Source: Chamaecyparis obtusa (Eukaryota; Streptophyta; Pinopsida; Cupressales; Cupressaceae). From it: a stretch of DNA of 64,000 nt. The position numbers and the translations under genes are program-made. Shown in pieces: positions 58,233 to 64,000 of this stretch; position 1 is the stretch's first letter; each line of letters opens with the position of its first letter. The stretch is taken from assembly GCA_027943335.1 (NCBI GenBank), contig BSBK01000765.1, positions 1,642,001 through 1,706,000 on the forward strand, read 5' to 3'. The notes beneath the pieces were generated by a model that saw only the letters and a list, made by a program, of their open reading frames with translations, had not been told where the DNA came from and made no database searches.

Positions 58233-61200
58233 ATGGCAAAGCCTAGAGGAACAAGCGTGAATAGGAGGTAATTGATCAAGAATGAATAGAGAGAATTCTA
58301 CCCAGACTCCAAAATTGTCTCAAAGTGGATTGAAGTGAAGGACACGAATCTTGGATGCCTCAATTTGAGCGAGTTCCAGAGGAGGATGTTTGGCTACCAA
58401 GATCATCACCTGACACACCTGGTTGCCCAGATTGTGAACAGTGGAATTGTAGCTATAGCTAGATTCCCTCCTGCTTTTCAACATGTTGAGTTAATTGTAG
58501 AATGTGCAAAACATTATCAGTCTAGTGATAGAATGATTAAGGACTCAGATGTGAATATCATTGCAAATCTCTCCCCGCTAGCTATCACTGAGGCATTTGG
58601 GATCCCTTCATCTTGGAGGTTGGTCTTGAAGACAAAGGAGCAAGCGCATAGAGTTTACACAGCTAGAGTTCAACATTACTAGGAGACCATCAACAACAAA
58701 TGAATGAGGAGGAATAAATCCCACTACTCCAAGTTTCCCAAGGAGCTTGTGTGGATGGATTTCCACCGGGAGTATAGTGATATAATAATCATGCTCAGTA
58801 GGATATTTGGCTTACCCCACTCTTACCTATTTAATACATGGATGTGGTACTTTGTTCAACTGGTAATAGAGGAGTTCAATCATATCGATTGGACTGGGTT
58901 GATTAGTGACAACCTCGATGAACAGCTGAGGAATTTGGAGCATATGAAGAAGTTCTTCATGAGCTCATATGTGGTATATATGTTGGCACAAAATATGAGG
59001 TATGAAGGACTAAGGTACAAGGGAGTCCTCAAAAGTGAGAATCCAAGGTTAAGGGTCCATGACTATTATCCATAGCTGCATCTATAGGCCATAGATGACT
59101 ACACCTGAGTTAATGATGTGTTTGCAATGTGCATCATGAGGACCTTGCAGAAGGGATTGCATATGAGATTGTCTTTTGAGGCAATGAAGCTGGTGGAGGA
59201 ATTTGGAGTATGGTTCATTTAGTTTCCCACCTTCTCCTATATTAGATTGCATGGATTTTATGATTAGTCGTTCAAGTTTCCATGGTACCCTATCGATAAA
59301 ATGATTGTGTTGCAAGTCACCCGATAATTGACAGCCTATGACTAAGTCCTAAAGAAGAAGAAGAAGCTTGGACTAGAATTCCCACTTTCCATTCTAAGTG
59401 ATGTAGTTGAAGTGTGTCCTTGCAGTCTACCAGTAGCTGAGAGGTCATTTGATGAGCTAAAATTCTTTCATCTACCACTCTATCTAGGAAGGCTGAATTT
59501 CAACCCATATAATAAGATTAGAGTAGTATCAGGGATGAGGCATCAACACAAAGCTCACCTTGAGGACTTTTGGGCAAATGTGGTTGATGAGAATGAGGTC
59601 AAGAAGAGGATGTGCTCCTGATTAGCCTTAGACCTGATCAGGGCATGTAATATTGTCCATGTTCCTGATCAGATGGACAAGGATCCAAATGTGCTCCAGA
59701 GAGGTTTTAACCCAGATAAGGAAAAGATCATTCATCCTTACAACTGATAGAGAAAGGATATTGTGGATCTTGATGCACTAACAAAGCCAGTCATGGACTT
59801 CACAAGGTGGTGGGTAGAATGATATCTTCATAGGATGACTATGACAAAAGAATATTGGACCTACAAGTTGTTAGGTCATCCACAACTACGAGATGAGAGA
59901 CCAAGGCATCCATCTAGAGGAAGAGTAGAAGAAAGAGGTGTCCTATCAAGGAGTGCAGATCATAAAAAGGAGAAGGGTGTAGCTCAAGAAATGCATACGA
60001 AGAGGAGATTGGATCTTCATGTTGAAGAACCACAATAGAAGAGATTAAGGTCTGAGGATACACCATCCTCGCCTAGTCGGACTCCCAGTGTGCAAAAAAT
60101 GGGAGACTTCATCATGTAGGAAGGAGAAGAAAGTGAAAGAAGAACACAACAAGGAGAACAATGCATGATTAGGCTGATATAGGATAGATTGATAATTAAG
60201 TCCAATGAGAGGTTCATGCTAGGGAGAAGCAGGGAACAAGATGTGACAATAAAAGAGAGTCTCGATGTCTTATTCAGAAAGATAATTGAGGAAGAAATTA
60301 TTAAGGTAGAAGCAAAGGCCCTAGCGGAAGAGGAGGATATTCCCACCACAGAGGCACTTTCTCCTAAAGCAATGGCAGAAGTTCCTTGAGCCAAGGAGAT
60401 TGATACCAGTGCAGTGCATTGACAAGAACAGTTAGCAATGTAGAGGGACCCAAATACATATGTTCTAAAGTCGCTCAAGCAGAGGATTCAGAGAAGCGTG
60501 GAAAAGGAGGTAGACCTTGCAATTGAGTTACAAGAGATTCTGGATCAAATTGACTGATCAGGAGAAAAGGGAAAAGCTAAGAGGTTCACCAAGTTCATGA
60601 GAGGAGAATCTGGATCCAGAATTCTGTAGATAGCAACTCTAGTAGTTGACAAGACCAAAGATCAAATTGCTCTTGAGGAGTATCACATAACAAAGGTTGA
60701 TCTTGGTCAGACCTCTCAAGCATAGGTCATGGAGGAATTTTATGATTCAACACAAGCTATCAAGGATAAGATGAGGAAGTTGGAAGAAGAATATTAGAGG
60801 AAGAAGGGATAGATCAGGGCTTTATGTGCATACAATGACAGCTTACCTCACCCAGTTCGAGAAGAGGATTTGTCTTTCATTCCAACACCAGTTATTCCAA
60901 TTGATTTAGTTGAGGCCGTTGACAAGATTAGGAGGATTGCACATGGTGCAAAGACTTGGATTAAGGGGATTGAGAATGATGCCTACATCCACGCTAAGGA
61001 GTTATTTTATATTCATGATAAGGTGTTGGCCATAGTTTCCTAAATTTTTTCATAGAGGAGACTTGGGAGGATGAGCATATTTATTAGGATAAGGTGATCT
61101 ATGATTTGCAGGAGCTGATGAAAACCCCTAGGAAAATCTTGGTTGATGACAAGGTCATTAGAGAAGAAGCATATGATTTCTCTTAGTAGTATGGTGCAAT

Positions 61201-61603
61201 TCCCTTGGCAAAGGACATGTTTGAACATTTCACTAAGGAGTCATCTCGATTGAAGGTGATAGTTGAGAATATCTGATAGAAGCTCTCCAATACCATTGCA
61301 TCACTATGGTTACAAAGGTTGGCCAAGGAGGAAATAACGATGGACAACATCAAGGGGAAATTGGAGGAATTCTTTATACTTAACTCTTTCATAAAGGATG
61401 ATTATGAGAACATCTCTGCCTTCTCAAGAAACATGCACACAACTCATGATCTATTACCTAAATGGGAGGACATCCTGAAGAGATCAGAGTGAGTAGTGGT
61501 GGCATTGGAATTTAGGCAAGAATCAGCACTGAGTGTTAGCATTAATGAGTTAGAGGCCATATTAGGTAGATTCCAAGAATTCAAATGCAAAGGTCAAAGG
61601 TAG
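58233..61603 (+). pseudogene. LTR-encoded long protein frame, element B copy 2 (broken)
   Basis: Second copy of the ~1120-codon frame. Open parts: 58335-58682 and 58704-59075 (N-terminal domain with F-P-P-A-F, E-C-A-K-H-Y, W-x-D-F-H-R-E-Y, L-P-H-S-Y-L-F), 59412-59621, 59835-60038 and 60189-60389. The region around 59280 reads F-P-W-Y-P-I-D-K-M. A TAG/TAA/TGA stop falls every 60-130 codons; some are absent from the 5' LTR copy (for example TAG at 58679-58681, where the other reads CAG). Start ATG 58233 sits after TATGTTGCAA, where the 5' LTR has TTTTGCAG. End TAG 61601-61603. Unknown function; homologous to the LTR frame of element A. Confidence 0.72.
59352..59366 (+). repeat. (AAG)5 in the LTR frame
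   Basis: Partner of the eight-copy run at 30110-30133. Confidence 0.85.
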
Positions 61604-61832
61604 ATGCATTTAATGCATAGTGGACATACATGTAATGGTCATTTATTGCACCCCACATTCCTTTTGAGTGTGCATGCATAGTGGAAATTTATTACCCACT
61701 ATAGTAGTGGTTTCTTCCTTGCATTAAGTTAGATTCCCTTTTCTATGCCCTAACCCTAATTAGGGCTGAGGTGGAAAAATTTAGGCCATCGGTTATTGTC
61801 TTGATTTGGGTCTTTCATTGTTTTCGAGGACC

Positions 61833-61842
61833 TATATAAAGG
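61833..61842 (+). promoter_or_regulatory. TATA box 2 of element B 3' LTR
   Basis: TATATAAAGG, the best TATA match in the LTR, lying after the long frame and about 730 bases before the LTR end. A CTCTTCTTCTC initiator-like stretch follows. A transcript starting here would skip the LTR frame and lead into gag. The 5' LTR lost this site in the 661-bp deletion. Confidence 0.65.
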
Positions 61843-62572
61843 CCTCTTCTTCTCATTTGTAGAGAGAGAATTTTGAGATTTTTGCCTATGAGCTATTGAG
61901 ACAATAGCATATTCATTGAAGTGTGGTTATCATTTGATGTGTATTAATGCTTTCTTGGTTTCATAGTTCTCTTAATTAGATTAAGTCTAGTAGATAAAGT
62001 GTTATGATTATTTTGGAGAATACAATGATGTTTTGATGAGTTCCTGTGGTTCATACTTTTGACGTTTTAGTGATTCTAAATTTTCATGCAAAGTTAGCCT
62101 AAACTTAGGTATCTCATGTGCCTAAACTCAATTATTCATACAAACCTTTGAAGATTGTACCAGTCTACGCATAGTTATAGCTTGACTTGGTGAAGCAGTG
62201 CTCAGTAATTACGAAACTCGTCCATCAACATACTTTCCTTGGCTATCATTACCCTTAGGATTAGATTAGGATCTCTGAACCCTAAACCCCTTTCATTTCT
62301 ATATATCCAATGAAAACCCAAAAAATAGTACTTCATTGAAAATCTTTTGATAGTACCCATATTCATCATGACATAAAGGATTGAAAACATAAGGCCCCTT
62401 CTGATCATCAACAAATCATATCAACACCGAGCTTATCCACAAGTTGAGGAACCTTGGAGTTATCGTATGATCTTCTTGCAATCTTAAGATACGCAATACT
62501 TTGTTCAAGAGAGAATAGGATATTTCAGTATTTTTTTCTACTGTTTGGTGAGTCATAAAATATGCATCAACA

Positions 62573-63190
62573 AGTATAATTTACATCAATGCCCCTCTAT
62601 CAGAGTAGCTTACTTTATCAAAATTGAGCTCATATAAACTTTTGATAATGTATCGCATGCCAATTACATTTATCAGTATAAGTTATGGTGATACCTCTCC
62701 ATTAGCATAGCTTACTTCATCAGAACAGACCTTATAACATCTTCTAATTATGTATCTCATACCGATGAGATTTATCAGTATAAGTGTCATCGATGTGCTT
62801 ATTTTTAGTACACAAAATTTATGTAATAGGATGTGTTTGGAGATAATTATCGACGATGCATTTTTTAAAATTATCATATATTAGTATAAGTTACACTAAT
62901 TCCCCTTCATCGAAGTAGCTTACTTTATCAGAACTAACCTCGTATCAAATTCTGATAATGTATCTCATGCCTATTACATTTATTGGTATAAGTCACGGTG
63001 ATGCCCCTCCATAAGCATAGCTTGCTTCATCATAACAAACCTTATAGTGACTTCTAATTATTTATCTCATATCGATGAGCTTTATCAGCATAAGTCTCAC
63101 CAATGTTCTTATTGTTACATTACTTTGTATCTTCTTCAAACGGCTATACGTTTTCACATATTTGTCAATGCAACTCTATTCTATCTTCGT
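62573..63190. repeat. Tandem array of ~102-bp units
   Basis: AGTATAA-type starts at 62573, 62675, 62777, 62883, 62985 and 63087 (spacings 102, 102, 106, 102, 102). Units 1, 2, 4 and 5 share CCCCTC...AGCATAGCTTACTTCATC; units 3 and 6 share only the start, giving a ~310-bp higher-order period. Element B landed at the start of a unit. Confidence 0.85.
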
Positions 63191-63640
63191 CATCATAGAA
63201 TTCATTTTTGGGGTAGATGACTTTCTTCTATCTAATAGTATACTCTACATTGATGAATATCATCGATATATCCTATGTTGATGTCACAATTGTAGTTTAA
63301 GCCCTCACTACTTATCAAAGATCAATAGCTCAAAAAATTTCAAGGTTACATGATTAAATCTAAGATGTGATAAATTACTTTTTTTCTTCTTCGATCAGCT
63401 ATAGGTTTTCACATATTTGTCATTGTAACTCTATTCTATCTTCATCACCAGAGCATTCATTGTTAGGGTCGATGACTTACCTTTTTTTATAGTATATTCT
63501 ACACCAATGAATCTCATCGATATAACCTATGTCAGTGTCACAATTGTAGCTTAAGCCCCCACTACTTATTGAAGATCAATGATTCAAAATTTGTCAAGGT
63601 TGCATGATTAAATCTAAGATGTGGTGAATGTTAAGTGCAT
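63131..63640. repeat. 255-bp tandem duplication
   Basis: 63131-63385 and about 63386-63640 align over their whole length (CTTCTTC, TTTTCACATATTTGTCA, CTCATC/CATCGATAT, CACAATTGTAG blocks). Confidence 0.85.
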
Positions 63641-64000
63641 AGGTGCGTAGTAGTAAATGTTGTGTATTTTCACCATTTAACAAATGTGTTGTGCATTCCC
63701 ATGTCATGTGGATTGAAAAGATGATCAAATTTTCTAAGATCGGCGGCTCCAACACCATAAAGGTTGTGCGAATAAATGTAAAATGTCATAAATGATGACA
63801 GATAAACTTAGACTGTAAATGTAACTAGCACTGTTAGATTTAGCCTGTCAAATTAAGCCATATTAATCAGTTGTCATTTCATATCTTGTATCTATGTGTG
63901 TGAATTTTGTACCTAGTTGTAGACACAACACTTCGGTAAAACATTAGAGGTTATCTTAAAATCAAAATCATGCAGTGAAATGGAAACTAATCTAACCAGG
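63641..64000. other. Unidentified sequence
   Basis: No gene or repeat recognised. Confidence 0.5.

Larger units (their letters stand above)
27337..62572 (+). mobile_element. Element B: Ty3/gypsy (Tat-like) element with very long LTRs, split by four insertions
   Basis: Direct-repeat LTRs at 27337-32676 and 56558-62572 enclose gag, protease, aRNH, RT-RNase H and integrase on the plus strand, in that order. AGTAT flanks both ends. The left terminus reads TATTG where the right LTR has TGTTG, and both LTRs end in CAACA. Removing the copia (with its nested insertion), the TIR element and the small LTR element leaves about 19.8 kb. It is related to element A by the gag start, aRNH position and LTR frame, but too different to be the same family. 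All coding parts are broken. Confidence 0.92.
56558..62572 (+). repeat. Element B 3' LTR
   Basis: 6015 bp, starts TGTTGTGAC and ends ATCAACA, followed by AGTAT. It contains everything in the 5' LTR plus a 661-bp stretch (61693-62353) with a canonical TATA box. Confidence 0.92.

Overview
The window is intergenic DNA of a seed plant: retrotransposon stacked on retrotransposon, with no convincing host gene and no rRNA or tRNA gene. The base composition is AT-rich. Very long LTRs, Ty3/gypsy elements with an extra RNase H, copia elements and a decayed LINE suggest a large repeat-driven genome. A gymnosperm is my guess; the sequence does not prove it.

Layout. 1-14863: element A, a Ty3/gypsy Tat-like element running off the left edge. 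Its LTR (at least 3.9 kb) carries a broken ~1060-codon reading frame in both copies. The internal region reads gag, protease, RNase H of the archaeal-like type (aRNH), reverse transcriptase plus second RNase H, integrase. 14864-18778: old debris with minus-strand copia gag and protease pieces in the wrong order. 18779-22820: a small Ty3/gypsy element with only gag and protease between ~1 kb LTRs. 22828-27271: debris, one LTR with a PPT-like stretch on its left and a PBS on its right, and a LINE 3' part (RT C-terminus, zf-RVT, RNase H).

27337-62572: element B, ~35 kb as it now stands, bounded by a perfect 5-bp duplication AGTAT and inserted into a tandem array of ~102-bp units. It belongs to a second, related family with the same plan as A: 5.3-6.0 kb LTRs holding a homologous ~1120-codon frame, then gag, protease, aRNH, RT-RH, integrase. 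Four later insertions split it. A copia element (34596-46528, minus strand, TSD CCTAC) sits in gag, and itself contains a 4.9-kb probable solo LTR (38241-43127, TSD ATTAC). A TIR element (about 48614-49571) sits in aRNH. A 2.5-kb non-autonomous LTR element (50486-53010, TSD AAAAA) sits in RT. 62573-63640 holds the rest of the tandem array and a 255-bp duplication.

The most interesting signal is the shared architecture of A and B: a long unrecognised protein frame wholly inside the LTR, so present twice per element, plus an aRNH placed before RT rather than after it. The 3' LTR of B also carries two TATA boxes, one before the LTR frame and one after it. This suggests one promoter for the LTR frame and another for gag-pol RNA. 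All copies here are dead, with many stop codons; comparing the two LTRs of A shows that several arose by C-to-T (or G-to-A) change in TGG, CAG and CGA codons.
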